A DNA stretch of 64,000 nt from Cognatiyoonia sediminum (GTDB lineage: Bacteria > Pseudomonadota > Alphaproteobacteria > Rhodobacterales > Rhodobacteraceae). Shown here piece by piece: positions 28,487 to 37,930 of this stretch; the first letter of the stretch is position 1, and the number at the start of each line of letters is the position of its first letter. The position numbers and the translations under genes were made by a program. The notes under the pieces are model-generated. The model was not told where the DNA came from, did no database searches, and saw nothing but the letters and a program-made list of their open reading frames with translations. The stretch covers positions 1,572,817 through 1,636,816 of the forward strand of contig NZ_FQXB01000001.1 of the NCBI RefSeq assembly GCF_900129845.1, given 5' to 3'.

Positions 28487-30400
28487 GTGAAATACCGCAC
28501 TGATATTGACGGATTGCGCGCACTTGCAATTTTATTGGTGACAATCTTTCATTTTGACCTTTTGTCGTCAGGCAAAGCTGGGTTCATAGGTGTAGACGTT
28601 TTCTTTGTCATATCTGGCTTTTTGATCACGACAATAATCGTGCGAGATCTCCAAGAAGGTTGCTTCCGGATTGGCAACTTCTTGTACAAGCGATTCCGTA
28701 GGCTGTATTCAGCGTTGACGTTGACACTCTTGTTATATGTTGGAGCAGGGTACTTTTTTCTTCTGCCGGATATGTACCGGGAATTGGGTCTAGAGGCACT
28801 GCTATCGCAGCTATACGTTGTCAATTTTTATTTTTGGCGAAATGTAAACTATTTCGGCTTGCAAGCAGGTTCGGTGCCTTTGCTTCATATGTGGTCACTA
28901 TCGGTCGAAGAGCAGTTTTACTTTTTGTTTCCAGTGTTTTGCTTGCTAGTCTATCGAGTCCGGCCGACATGGCTCTTCACAGCCGTTGTGATCGTAACAC
29001 TGATATCATTCGTTTTGGGAGTCATTATGACTCCTTTGAAGACGTGGGCATCCTTTTATCTTTTACCCACCCGTGCATGGGAACTGCTGCTCGGCAGTAT
29101 TTTATCCATCAGCTGTTTGAAATGGCCACCACGTGGAAACTGGTTAATCTTGTGCGGCCCGCTCGGCCTTGGCCTCATCGCGGTCAGCATTTTTCTATAC
29201 ACGCCCTTGACACTTATTCCCGGTTGGTTCGCCTTGCTGCCCTCGCTGGGAGCGGTTTTTCTTTTACTCGGGGGCTATAATCAAGAGGCTCTAGTGACAC
29301 GAATGATGTCGGTCCGAGCATTGGTTTGGATTGGGCTGATTTCGTATCCATTGTATCTGGTCCACTGGCCAATCATGATCCTTATAAAGGAAAATGTGCA
29401 AACATTTACTTTGGAATGGCGCCTAACCGGTTTTTGCTTATCGTTTGTTTTGGCATGGATGATTTACCAATTTGTAGAGAGACCCATCAGGACCGGACGC
29501 TGGCTAGGAAATCCACGTGACTTTCTCGCTGTTTTTGGCGGTTCGTCTGCCGTTATGATTGCTACCACCGCGCTGATCTTCAATATCAATGGATTACCGA
29601 ACCGGTTTTCTGAACAAGTTAATCTTGCACTCGCTTCTCAAGCTGACGCCGCAACGTCTTTTCGAAACTGCATAGGTCTTATGTCATCTATCGATACGTT
29701 GTGTGTTTTGGGTGATCCCGATGCCTCACCTGACATGTTGGTCTACGGCGATAGCCATGCTAATTCTTATGCTGAAGCAATAGACATTTGGCTAACGAAA
29801 ACTGGGCGTAGTGCTTTTTTTACGTTTTCGCCCGGCTGCTTACCGGTCACCGGCATGGGCGGTGCGCAATGCAATCTACAAGCCCAAAATGCTATCGCAT
29901 TGCTCGCTGACAATTCATTCATCGAAACGGTTATGATGATTTCGATTTGGCGACAACCATATGAAGGCGGTGTGTCTCATAGGGGTCAATGGGTCAGTGG
30001 GACTGCTGCTGCTGAGGCATTTGTTCAGGAACTTGAGGCAACAATTAGTGATTTTTCACATAGCGGCGCAGAAGTAGTATTGGTCGAACCATTTTTTGCC
30101 AGCCCCCAAAATGTTCCCCGCACTTTGGCAAAAAATTTAGCTTTTGGTCGAGACTGGCCAGTGCATCAATCAAGAAGGGAGTACGAAAAGACATTTGCGC
30201 AATTATTTGAGGCATTTGAACGATCAGAAGAGCTAGGTGCAAGGCGCATTTCTTTAGTTGATCAGTTTTGCGCAAATGATAAGTGCGATGCTATTGTCAA
30301 TGGCCGCCCAATCTTCGTCGACAATAACCATGTTGCGGGTTGGATGTCACAGCAACTGTCCGAGATATTTGAGATCCAATACCAATTGCACCCCGGTTGA
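28487..30400 (+). CDS. OafA/YrhL-type acyltransferase with C-terminal SGNH domain
   Basis: A 637-residue membrane protein. The N-terminal ~340 residues are an acyltransferase-3 domain with about ten TM helices (start YRTDIDGLRALAILLVTIFH with the conserved catalytic His; VDVFFVISGF; WSLSVEEQFY). The C-terminal ~250 residues are a periplasmic SGNH domain: GDSHANSYAEA and DNNHVAGW supply the Ser and Asp/His. Such fusions O-acetylate surface polysaccharide. It starts with GTG. It is AT-richer than its neighbours (many TTT, ATT, AAT codons), which suggests horizontal acquisition. Confidence 0.9.
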   Translation: MKYRTDIDGLRALAILLVTIFHFDLLSSGKAGFIGVDVFFVISGFLITTIIVRDLQEGCFRIGNFLYKRFRRLYSALTLTLLLYVGAGYFFLLPDMYRELGLEALLSQLYVVNFYFWRNVNYFGLQAGSVPLLHMWSLSVEEQFYFLFPVFCLLVYRVRPTWLFTAVVIVTLISFVLGVIMTPLKTWASFYLLPTRAWELLLGSILSISCLKWPPRGNWLILCGPLGLGLIAVSIFLYTPLTLIPGWFALLPSLGAVFLLLGGYNQEALVTRMMSVRALVWIGLISYPLYLVHWPIMILIKENVQTFTLEWRLTGFCLSFVLAWMIYQFVERPIRTGRWLGNPRDFLAVFGGSSAVMIATTALIFNINGLPNRFSEQVNLALASQADAATSFRNCIGLMSSIDTLCVLGDPDASPDMLVYGDSHANSYAEAIDIWLTKTGRSAFFTFSPGCLPVTGMGGAQCNLQAQNAIALLADNSFIETVMMISIWRQPYEGGVSHRGQWVSGTAAAEAFVQELEATISDFSHSGAEVVLVEPFFASPQNVPRTLAKNLAFGRDWPVHQSRREYEKTFAQLFEAFERSEELGARRISLVDQFCANDKCDAIVNGRPIFVDNNHVAGWMSQQLSEIFEIQYQLHPG

Positions 30401-30471
30401 TGTAACTGAATGGTTAAAGTGGCAGTTGATAGCAAGGTCCGAAAATCCACTACCCGGCCATCAAGCCCCCC

Positions 30472-31797
30472 CTAAACCCGCGGCTTCACCTGCAATAACG
30501 GCATCACGTCAGCCATCTCCGGCCCGCGTTGACGCCCAGTAACGGCTTTCCGCAAAGGCATAAACAGCCCCTTTCCCTTACGACCCGTGGCCTCTTTCAC
30601 CGCCGCGGTCCACTCTGACCACGTTTGATCCGTGTATGGCGGCTCCCCCAGCATATCAAAGGCTGTCGCGATAAAGTCTTTGTCTTCGTCATCGACCAAA
30701 GCCGTGGCTCCATCGCGGAACAGGGCCCACCACTCCGGCAAATCGCCAAGGGTTGATATATTTTCCTTCACCACAGCCCAAAACGGCTCTTGCACCTCTG
30801 CCGGAACGTTCGCGCCTGCCAAAGCCTCCGCCACATCCGCAGCAGAAAGCGTCGCCAAATGTCGCGCGGTCAGTGGGCCCAGATCATCCGCATCAAACTT
30901 CGTCGGGGCCGAGCCGAATTTCGACAGATCGAACCCGTCGACCACCTCTTGCACATTCGCGCGCAGCTCAACCGGATCAGAAGACCCCAACCGCGCCATA
31001 AGCGACAAGATCGCCTCTGGAGCCAACCCATTCTTGCGCAAATCGCGCAAGGCCAACGTACCAAGTCGCTTCGACAAGGCTTCACCCTGAGGCCCAGTAA
31101 GTAGCGAATGATGCGCGAACCGAGGGACAGCACCCCCAAGAGATTCAATCATCTGAATTTGGGTCGCCGTGTTGGTCACATGGTCCGACCCGCGCACTAC
31201 ATCGGTAATCCCCATCTCCGTGTCATCCACAACAGACGCCAGCGTATAGAGAACCTGACCGTCGCCACGGATCAATACCGGATCGCTCACTGAAGACGCA
31301 TCAATGCTGATGTCGCCCAAAATACCGTCGGTCCACTCAATCCGCGCGTGATCCAGCTTAAACCGCCAATGGCCCTTGCGGCCCTCGGCACGGAACGCCT
31401 CTTTCTCCGCCTCCGTCAGGTCCAGAGCGGCGCGGTCGTAGACCGGAGGCTTGCCCATATTGAGCTGCTTCTTGCGCTTCAGGTCCAATTCCGTTGGCGT
31501 CTCAAAACACTCATAAAGCCGACCCATCTCGATCAGCTTGTCCTTCGCCACCGCATACCGGTCCAACCGTTCAGACTGGCGTTCAATTCGGTCCCAAGTC
31601 AGACCCAACCAAGTCAGATCCTCTTTGATCCCCTCGACATATTCCTCTTTGGAGCGTTCAGGATCGGTATCGTCGATCCGAAGGATAAACTCCCCCCCCG
31701 CTTGCCGCGCAATCGCATAGTTAAACAGCGCAGCACGCAGATTGCCGATATGCAGCCAGCCAGTGGGCGAAGGGGCGAAACGAGTCGTGGTCATCAT
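30472..31797 (-). CDS. gltX: Glutamyl-tRNA synthetase (short GltX paralogue type)
   Basis: A 441-residue class I synthetase. It starts MMTTTRFAPSPTGWLHIGN, containing the HIGH-type box HIGN, and has the KMSKS-type loop as EALSKRLG, so the second Lys is present while the first Lys of the usual K-(M/L)-S-K-R is Ala. Domain order is catalytic Rossmann domain, then helical anticodon-binding domain. It is ~30 residues shorter than E. coli GltX. Many Rhodobacterales carry two gltX genes; this one resembles the shorter form. ATG 31794 is as likely a start (better spacing to AGGAG). Specificity for Glu versus Gln tRNA cannot be decided here. Confidence 0.92.
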   Translation of the reverse strand: MMTTTRFAPSPTGWLHIGNLRAALFNYAIARQAGGEFILRIDDTDPERSKEEYVEGIKEDLTWLGLTWDRIERQSERLDRYAVAKDKLIEMGRLYECFETPTELDLKRKKQLNMGKPPVYDRAALDLTEAEKEAFRAEGRKGHWRFKLDHARIEWTDGILGDISIDASSVSDPVLIRGDGQVLYTLASVVDDTEMGITDVVRGSDHVTNTATQIQMIESLGGAVPRFAHHSLLTGPQGEALSKRLGTLALRDLRKNGLAPEAILSLMARLGSSDPVELRANVQEVVDGFDLSKFGSAPTKFDADDLGPLTARHLATLSAADVAEALAGANVPAEVQEPFWAVVKENISTLGDLPEWWALFRDGATALVDDEDKDFIATAFDMLGEPPYTDQTWSEWTAAVKEATGRKGKGLFMPLRKAVTGRQRGPEMADVMPLLQVKPRV

Positions 31798-31845
31798 GGT
31801 CTCCTATCGAGCGCCATTGACCATGCTATTGACCGTTTGTCCAGT

Positions 31846-32274
31846 TTAGCTTGGGGTGATCGGCCAGCGGGTCCCCAAATCGTCTACGCCTGCGCGGATG
31901 ATCTCTGCCACCACGTCGATATCCACGTCTGCGAGTTTATTGATATAGAGACACGCCTTGCCGAGCTTATGTTTTCCAAGCTTGTCGAGAATATGACCAA
32001 AATCCTGATACCGAGGCATGATATAAAGGACGAGGTTCGCTTTTCGCGGACTAAATCCCGTGGCAACGCTGTCGCCCTCTCGCCCACTGTCGTAAATGTA
32101 ATGATACGACCCGTATCCGATCATCGTCGGGCCCCACATCTGAGGCTGCCACCCCGTCACGTCCTTGAAAAGTTGGTTCAGGATCAGCGCATCTTCGCGC
32201 CTCCTATCCGGCATGACGTTTGCAATGAATTCATCAACGCTGACTTCGGTCGGTTGGGTCTTATTCTCTGACAT
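31846..32274 (-). CDS. DUF1801 domain protein
   Basis: A 142-residue protein of the DUF1801 (YdhG-like) family: VDEFIANVMPDRRREDALIL, GPTMIGYGSYHYIYDSGREGD and KANLVLYIMPRYQDFGHILDKLGKHKLGKACLYI blocks match its conserved core. It is a small single-domain cytoplasmic protein without known function. It follows nadE on the same strand after 73 bp and may be cotranscribed with it. Confidence 0.85.
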   Translation of the reverse strand: MSENKTQPTEVSVDEFIANVMPDRRREDALILNQLFKDVTGWQPQMWGPTMIGYGSYHYIYDSGREGDSVATGFSPRKANLVLYIMPRYQDFGHILDKLGKHKLGKACLYINKLADVDIDVVAEIIRAGVDDLGTRWPITPS

Positions 32275-32347
32275 TTACGCACTCTACCACAGACTGCCAG
32301 CGCCGCCAAAGGGATGGCGGGTGGGGCGATGCGCGGCAGCGCGAGCG

Positions 32348-34009
32348 TCAGCCGCTATCCCGCCAGCGGTTCACAATCGGATAGCGTCGATCCAGCCAGA
32401 ACGCCCGATCCGACAACCGCGTGCCCGGAGCCGACTGGAACCGCTTATATTCGCTGATGTAGAGCAGGTGCTCCACCCGTTTCACAGTCTCTCGGTCGTA
32501 GCCCGCTTCAACACAGTCAGCGACAGACATCTCGCGATCGACCAGCATCTCGAGAATGCCGTCCAACACATCGTAAGGTGGCAGACTATCCTCGTCCTTC
32601 TGATCGGGTCGCAACTCTGCCGAGGGCGGCTTGTCGATGATCGAAACAGGGATCATCTCACCCTCCGGCGCCTTCATCCAAGGTCGGTGATTTGCGTTGC
32701 GCCAGCGGCAGGTCTCAAACACCCGCGTTTTATACACGTCTTTGATCGGGTTATACCCGCCTGACATATCGCCATAGATCGTCGCATATCCGACGGCCAC
32801 CTCGGATTTATTACCGGTGGTCAGCAGCATTTCGCCAAACTTGTTTGACTGCGCCATCAACAGCAGGCCGCGCAAGCGCGACTGGATATTCTCCTCGGTC
32901 AGACCTTCTTCTAACCCTTCAAACAAAGGCGCCAGCGCCTCCGTCACCGCCGCCCGCGGTCCCGCAATCGACACCATGTCGAATTTGCAGCCCAAAGCAT
33001 CCACTACGCCTTGCGCATCATCCAAAGACCCTTGCGAAGTGTATTCTGACGGAAGCATCACACAGCGCACATTCTCCGGTCCCAAGGCATCAGCGGCAAT
33101 CGTCGCCACAATCGCACTGTCGATCCCGCCAGACAGCCCTAGCAAAACCTTCTGGAACCCGGTTTTTCCCATGTAATCGCGCAGGCTTTCCACCATCGCC
33201 CGATAATCTTGTTCGAGGCTGTCCGGAAAAACCTCACGCTGGCCTTCCTGGGCTTCCCAGCCCTCTTCGCCACGCACAAAATCGACCTGCACGATAACCT
33301 CATCAAAGACCGGCAGTTGCACGGCCAGCTTGCCCGAGCGGTTCAAAACAAAGGACCCACCATCGAACATCTGGTCATCTTGCCCACCAACCATGTTGAG
33401 ATACACCAACGGCACATCATTCTCGACCACACGGCTGACCATATTCATCAAGCGGATTGGGAACTTGTCGCGGAAATAGGGCGACCCGTTCGGCACCAAC
33501 AGCACCTCGGCCCCCGCCTCGACCATCGCTTCGCACACATCCGGATACCAGGCATCCTCACAGATCGGAGACCCCAGCCGCGGCCCATCGTTACCCACCG
33601 CAAACGGGCCAGAGATTTCGCCGCGATTGAACAGGCGGACCTCATCAAAGACATTGAAATTCGGCAAGAAATGCTTGTCCATCCGGCTCGCAATCTCACC
33701 GCCCTTCAGAACGAAATAGGAATTGTGCAAGCGCTCCCCATTCAAAAACGGCGCCCCAATTGTCAGGATTGGACCATCCGCGCAATCCTTCGCCAACTGC
33801 TCCACATGCGCCAAAGCACCCGCCACAAAGGCCGGTTTACGCACCAAATCCTGCGTCTGATACCCGGTCACAAACATCTCTGGCAGCGCCACCAGGTCAG
33901 CACCCGCCGCCTTGCCTTCATCCCAAGCCGCTTTGGCCTTGGCACAATTGCCCGCCAAATCCCCTACTGTGGGGTTCAGCTGTGCCATCGTCAGTCGAAA
34001 GTTGTCCAT
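32348..34009 (-). CDS. nadE: Glutamine-dependent NAD+ synthetase
   Basis: A 553-residue two-domain enzyme. The N-terminal nitrilase-type glutaminase has the Glu-Lys-Cys triad (LVALPEMFVTGYQ; K in DKHFLPNFNVFDE; Cys in GSPICEDAWYP). The C-terminal ATP-pyrophosphatase has SGGIDSA and the later TTGNKSE/YGDMSGG segments. It amidates nicotinate adenine dinucleotide, using glutamine-derived ammonia, to finish NAD synthesis; nadD for the preceding step is at 18219-18812. Confidence 0.95.
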   Translation of the reverse strand: MDNFRLTMAQLNPTVGDLAGNCAKAKAAWDEGKAAGADLVALPEMFVTGYQTQDLVRKPAFVAGALAHVEQLAKDCADGPILTIGAPFLNGERLHNSYFVLKGGEIASRMDKHFLPNFNVFDEVRLFNRGEISGPFAVGNDGPRLGSPICEDAWYPDVCEAMVEAGAEVLLVPNGSPYFRDKFPIRLMNMVSRVVENDVPLVYLNMVGGQDDQMFDGGSFVLNRSGKLAVQLPVFDEVIVQVDFVRGEEGWEAQEGQREVFPDSLEQDYRAMVESLRDYMGKTGFQKVLLGLSGGIDSAIVATIAADALGPENVRCVMLPSEYTSQGSLDDAQGVVDALGCKFDMVSIAGPRAAVTEALAPLFEGLEEGLTEENIQSRLRGLLLMAQSNKFGEMLLTTGNKSEVAVGYATIYGDMSGGYNPIKDVYKTRVFETCRWRNANHRPWMKAPEGEMIPVSIIDKPPSAELRPDQKDEDSLPPYDVLDGILEMLVDREMSVADCVEAGYDRETVKRVEHLLYISEYKRFQSAPGTRLSDRAFWLDRRYPIVNRWRDSG

Positions 34010-34146
34010 TTCCAGCGTTCCTTACAGGATCGAGACTGATTTAGCAGACTGAACGGCAAGGGAAAGCCGAATGCGCGGATTGACCCCGTTGTCAGCGTGG
34101 GTCGCCTCGATTAACCTACCCGTCGGGAACGGGAATGAGGATTCAC

Positions 34147-35577
34147 ATGCAGCGCTTTGGAACATCTCTAGGTTTGGCCCTTGGCATCGCAGTTATGGCC
34201 AGCCCCGTTCTGTCACAAGCGATCGAAATCAAGCAATATGATGATGGCGGCGTTTACGAAGGCACCTTTGTGAACGGCAAGCAGCATGGCCAAGGCACAT
34301 ACCGCCTTCCCAACGGATATGAATACAGCGGCGAATGGTTCGAAGGCGAAATCAGAGGCCAAGGCACAGCCCGTTTCCCTAACGGTTCGATTTATGAAGG
34401 TACATTCGCGCTCGGCAAACCCGACGGCACCGGCAAAATCACTTTTGCCGATGGCGGCACTTTTGAAGGCGATTGGGTGGCTGGCAACATCACCGGTCGT
34501 GGCATCGCAAACTATGCCAATGGCGTGAGCTACGAAGGCGAATTCCGTAATGCCATGCATAACGGTGTGGGCACACTGCGCAGCCCCGGCGGCTATGTCT
34601 ACGAAGGGCCATGGATCAATGGCGTCAAGGAAGGCGATGGTAAGATCACCTACCCAGATGGTTCCGTTTACGAAGGCAACCTGTCCAACGGCGAACGTGA
34701 CGGCTTTGGCAAGATAACCATGGCCGATGGCCTGATCTATGAAGGATCATGGGTCGAAGGCCAGATCGAAGGCGAAGGCAAACTGACCCAGCCCAACGGC
34801 GACGTCTACGAAGGCACGCTGCTCGGCGGCCAAAGGCAGGGCTCTGGCTCCGTCACCTACGCAAACGGCGACGTTTACATCGGCGGGTTTGATGCTGACC
34901 GCCGCCATGGTCAAGGCACGTTTCAAGGTACCGATGGCTACTTTTATGCCGGTTCTTGGGTCGACGGCAAAATCGATGGCCAAGGCGAAATCACCTATCC
35001 TGACGGATCGGTTTACGTCGGTTCATTCAAATCCGATCTCGCAGACGGCGAAGGTATAATCACCTATGCCGACGGCTCAAGCTATGAGGGCAGTTGGCAA
35101 AACGGTGTCATCAACGGCCCTGGCAAAGCAATCTATGCCAATGGTCTTGTCTATGAAGGCGATTTCCTCAACGCCAAGAACCATGGCACTGGCAAAATGA
35201 CCTACTCCGACGGGTATACTTATGTTGGTGATTGGGCCGAGGGGCAACGCAACGGGCAAGGTGTTGCCACTTATGCCGACGGCACGGTCTATGAGGGCGG
35301 TTTCATGAATGGCCAACGCCATGGCACTGGTAGCATCACTTTACCAGACGGTTTCACCTATGTTGGCGATTGGCTCGAGGGTGAAATCAGTGGAACGGGT
35401 GTCGCGACCTATACCAATGGCGACGTCTACGAGGGCACATTCCTGCGCGGCCGCAGACAAGGGCCCGGAACAATGCGCTATGCAACCGGCGAACAAGCCA
35501 CTGGCGAATGGGCAGATGGAGCACTTTTGCCCGGTGGCACCACGACCCCGGCACCAGCGCAAACCGACGATCAGTAA
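34147..35577 (+). CDS. Secreted MORN-repeat protein
   Basis: A 476-residue protein with a signal peptide (MQRFGTSLGLALGIAVMASP, cleavage near SQA) followed by ~18 complete and one partial MORN repeat of 23 residues (VYEGTFVNGKQHGQGTY type), filling residues ~28-455, and a short Pro/Thr/Gln tail. MORN repeats form an extended beta-hairpin sheet and serve as scaffolds or lipid/protein binders. Repeats alternate between W-type (G-x-W) and F/L-type, with a slip between repeats 9 and 10. ATG 34147 has GAGG at good distance; 34135 is an alternative start. Location is probably periplasmic or outer-membrane associated. Partner unknown. Confidence 0.88.
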   Translation: MQRFGTSLGLALGIAVMASPVLSQAIEIKQYDDGGVYEGTFVNGKQHGQGTYRLPNGYEYSGEWFEGEIRGQGTARFPNGSIYEGTFALGKPDGTGKITFADGGTFEGDWVAGNITGRGIANYANGVSYEGEFRNAMHNGVGTLRSPGGYVYEGPWINGVKEGDGKITYPDGSVYEGNLSNGERDGFGKITMADGLIYEGSWVEGQIEGEGKLTQPNGDVYEGTLLGGQRQGSGSVTYANGDVYIGGFDADRRHGQGTFQGTDGYFYAGSWVDGKIDGQGEITYPDGSVYVGSFKSDLADGEGIITYADGSSYEGSWQNGVINGPGKAIYANGLVYEGDFLNAKNHGTGKMTYSDGYTYVGDWAEGQRNGQGVATYADGTVYEGGFMNGQRHGTGSITLPDGFTYVGDWLEGEISGTGVATYTNGDVYEGTFLRGRRQGPGTMRYATGEQATGEWADGALLPGGTTTPAPAQTDDQ

Positions 35578-35583
35578 GCCATT

Positions 35584-35628
35584 TTGTACTTACGCCCCGT
35601 GTACGGCGTGTGTACGCACGGTGTACAA
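35584..35628. repeat. Cluster of four TGTAC motifs, possible bidirectional terminator
   Basis: TGTAC occurs at 35585, 35600, 35611 and 35622, the last three exactly 11 bp apart, in the short gap between two convergent genes. Outer TTGTAC (35584-35589) pairs with GTACAA (35623-35628), with CCGTG/CACGG inside, and T-rich DNA follows on the plus side, so a terminator is the simplest reading. Confidence 0.45.
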
Positions 35629-35650
35629 GGTTTTACTGGGTTTTACCCGC

Positions 35651-37177
35651 TCAAACCACCTCGCCCGCATCCAGCTTTGCCAACCAATTATCGGCATCTG
35701 ACAAGACCTGAGCCCGCCTGTCTTCGGCCATCCGATCCCAGACGCGATACATATTTCCCATACGTGGATTGGCACTGAATTTCTCCGAATGGCGATCCAG
35801 AAAATGCCAATAAAGCAGGTTAAACGGGCACGCATCCGGCCCAGTTTTCTGTTTCACCTTGTAGGAACAGGACTTGCAGTAATTCGACATCTTATCGATG
35901 TAATTTCCGCTGCTCACATAGGGTTTCGACGCAACAATCCCGCCATCCGCAAACTGGCTCATCCCTATCACATTCGGTGCCTCAACCCACTCAAACGCAT
36001 CGGCATAAACCGCCAAATACCACTCATGCACCTGATACGGATCAATGCCGGCCAGTAGCGCGAAATTCCCTGTGATCATCAGACGTTGGATATGATGTGC
36101 ATAGGCTTCATCGCGCGTCTGCCCCACCGCCGCTTCGATACAGGCCATCCACGTCTTTTGCCCCCAGAAGCTGGCAGGCAAATCACGGCTATGGCCCAGA
36201 TCATTGCGCGCGACATAGTCCCGCCCCTGCAGGAAATAGATACCGCGAATATACTCGCGCCACCCGATCACCTGACGGATAAATCCCTCAACGGCATTGA
36301 GCGGTGCCAACTCTTCTTTCCAAGCCTTTTCAACCGCTTGACACACCTCTAACGGATCAAGCAGGCCGATATTCAGATATAACCCGATATGCGCATGATA
36401 CAAATGCGGCTGCCCCAAAAGCATCGCATCCTGATAGTCGCCAAACCCTGCCAAACCGGTCGCGATCCAATGGTCCAAATGTGCCTGCGCTTGCTTCGCA
36501 TCCGTCGCAAACCAGAACGGCTCCAACGTGCCAAAATTTTCCCCAAACCGCGCAGCGACGAGGTCCAAAACCTCCCGCATCACAGCATCAGGCTCAAACC
36601 GCAAAGGCCCCTCAACCTCGACTGACTTTGGTGGTGCCTTCCGGTTGTCGTGATCATAATTCCACTGGCCACCCGCAGGCTGATCGCCCTCCATCAACAA
36701 CCCGGTCTTGCGACGCATATCGCGATAGAAATACTCCATCCTCAATTGCTTGCGCCCTTCGGCCCAACTTTCAAATTCCTGATTTGACGACAGAAAGCGA
36801 TCGTCCGGCAAAGTGGTCACGGTCAAAGGCAACTCTGCCAAAGCATCAATCACCCGCCACTCGCCCGCCTCGGTGCAGATCACCTCTGTCGCACCGACAG
36901 CTTCCGCTCCCTGCAATAAGGCTTCGTTGAGTGTTTGCGGCGCATCCTCATCGTCAAGCTTCGAATACCGAACCTGCCATCCTTCGGCGCGCAATTGCGC
37001 GGCAAACTTTCGCATCGCTGCGAAGATCAATGCGATCTTTTTCGGATGATGCCGCACATAGCTGGCCTCGCCCAAGGCCTCTGCCATGATGATCACATCG
37101 GTGGCTTTATCGGCGCTTCGCAATGCTGACAAATTCGGGGAGAGTTGATCCCCCAAAACAAGGACCAATCTCACCAA
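35651..37177 (-). CDS. FeS-type bacterial cryptochrome/photolyase (FeS-BCP, PhrB/CryB-like)
   Basis: A 508-residue flavoprotein of the FeS-BCP group, which repairs (6-4) photoproducts or signals light. The N-terminal domain is Rossmann-like (VRLVLVLGDQLSPNLSAL); the C-terminal FAD domain carries four Cys in the cluster pattern: one in WMACIEAAVGQ, two in YCKSCSYK and one in PDACPFN. These match the [4Fe-4S] ligands of Agrobacterium PhrB and Rhodobacter CryB. The group normally uses a dimethyl-ribityllumazine antenna. It overlaps the upstream SDR gene by 7 bp. Confidence 0.93.
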   Translation of the reverse strand: MVRLVLVLGDQLSPNLSALRSADKATDVIIMAEALGEASYVRHHPKKIALIFAAMRKFAAQLRAEGWQVRYSKLDDEDAPQTLNEALLQGAEAVGATEVICTEAGEWRVIDALAELPLTVTTLPDDRFLSSNQEFESWAEGRKQLRMEYFYRDMRRKTGLLMEGDQPAGGQWNYDHDNRKAPPKSVEVEGPLRFEPDAVMREVLDLVAARFGENFGTLEPFWFATDAKQAQAHLDHWIATGLAGFGDYQDAMLLGQPHLYHAHIGLYLNIGLLDPLEVCQAVEKAWKEELAPLNAVEGFIRQVIGWREYIRGIYFLQGRDYVARNDLGHSRDLPASFWGQKTWMACIEAAVGQTRDEAYAHHIQRLMITGNFALLAGIDPYQVHEWYLAVYADAFEWVEAPNVIGMSQFADGGIVASKPYVSSGNYIDKMSNYCKSCSYKVKQKTGPDACPFNLLYWHFLDRHSEKFSANPRMGNMYRVWDRMAEDRRAQVLSDADNWLAKLDAGEVV

Positions 37178-37836
37178 GGCACCTCTTTACCTGCATAGTC
37201 GAAAAACCCACCGCTCTGTTCAGGCGACAGGGCAAGCAAAACATCGACCAAAGCGGACGCTGCTTCACTCGCTGGCATCGTCTTATGACGCCCCGCGTAG
37301 TTTGCGGTGAAGGGTGTCTCAACCGTGCCCGGATGCAGGGCAACACAAACAGATCCCTTGTGGGTCCGCGCGAATTCAACTGCCGCCCCCCGCACGATCT
37401 GGTTCACGGCGGCTTTCGAGGCCCGATAACTATGCCATCCACCAATCCGATTATCGCCAATCGACCCCACCCGCGCCGACAACACACCAATCCGTGGAGC
37501 GCCGTCCTTGCGCAACAACCGTCCCAAACGCCCTAAGATCAACGCAGGCCCAATCGCATTCACCGCAAAAACCTCAGCCATCTGCTCCTCGGTGATCGCT
37601 GAAAGCGCCTTCTCAGGCCGCGCGCCGTTCGATGCCAAAACCCCTGTCGCGACAAACACAACATCATAAGGCCCACTCAGTTTTGACAGCATCGCTTCCA
37701 CCGACACAGGATCAGTAATGTCCAACCCATCCGCCTTCCGCGATAACCCATCAACCTCAAACCCGCGCTGGCGAAGCTCTGTCACCAATGCCTGTCCGAT
37801 CCCGCCAGAGGCGCCAATACAAAGTGCTCTTTTCAT
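37171..37836 (-). CDS. Short-chain dehydrogenase/reductase (CsgA-like SDR)
   Basis: A 221-residue SDR with cofactor motif GASGGIGQAL at 8-17, the NAG-equivalent region VATGVLASNG, and active-site YRASK (Tyr and Lys spaced Y-x3-K). It is short and resembles the CsgA/YciK-like cell-cell signalling SDR subgroup found beside photolyase genes in Rhodobacterales. It is the first gene of a two-gene unit with the photolyase. Substrate unknown. Confidence 0.88.
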   Translation of the reverse strand: MKRALCIGASGGIGQALVTELRQRGFEVDGLSRKADGLDITDPVSVEAMLSKLSGPYDVVFVATGVLASNGARPEKALSAITEEQMAEVFAVNAIGPALILGRLGRLLRKDGAPRIGVLSARVGSIGDNRIGGWHSYRASKAAVNQIVRGAAVEFARTHKGSVCVALHPGTVETPFTANYAGRHKTMPASEAASALVDVLLALSPEQSGGFFDYAGKEVPW

Positions 37837-37930
37837 GCTTGTGCTACCTAGGTGTCACTTGTCCTCCGACCACCCTCATTCTCTTTTGAGCAAAAATACC
37901 TCGGGTGTGGGCAGCGCCCACAAAAAACCT

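Noticed and set aside
31348..32271. A 307-codon plus-strand ORF spanning gltX and the DUF1801 gene.
   Set aside because: It lies antisense to two recognised genes and crosses their boundary; its protein has no domain character.
34147..35577. Possible CRISPR or tandem DNA repeat array because of the regular 69-bp period.
   Set aside because: The period is explained by a protein repeat: the unit is a multiple of three, varies mostly at synonymous or surface positions, and encodes MORN motifs.
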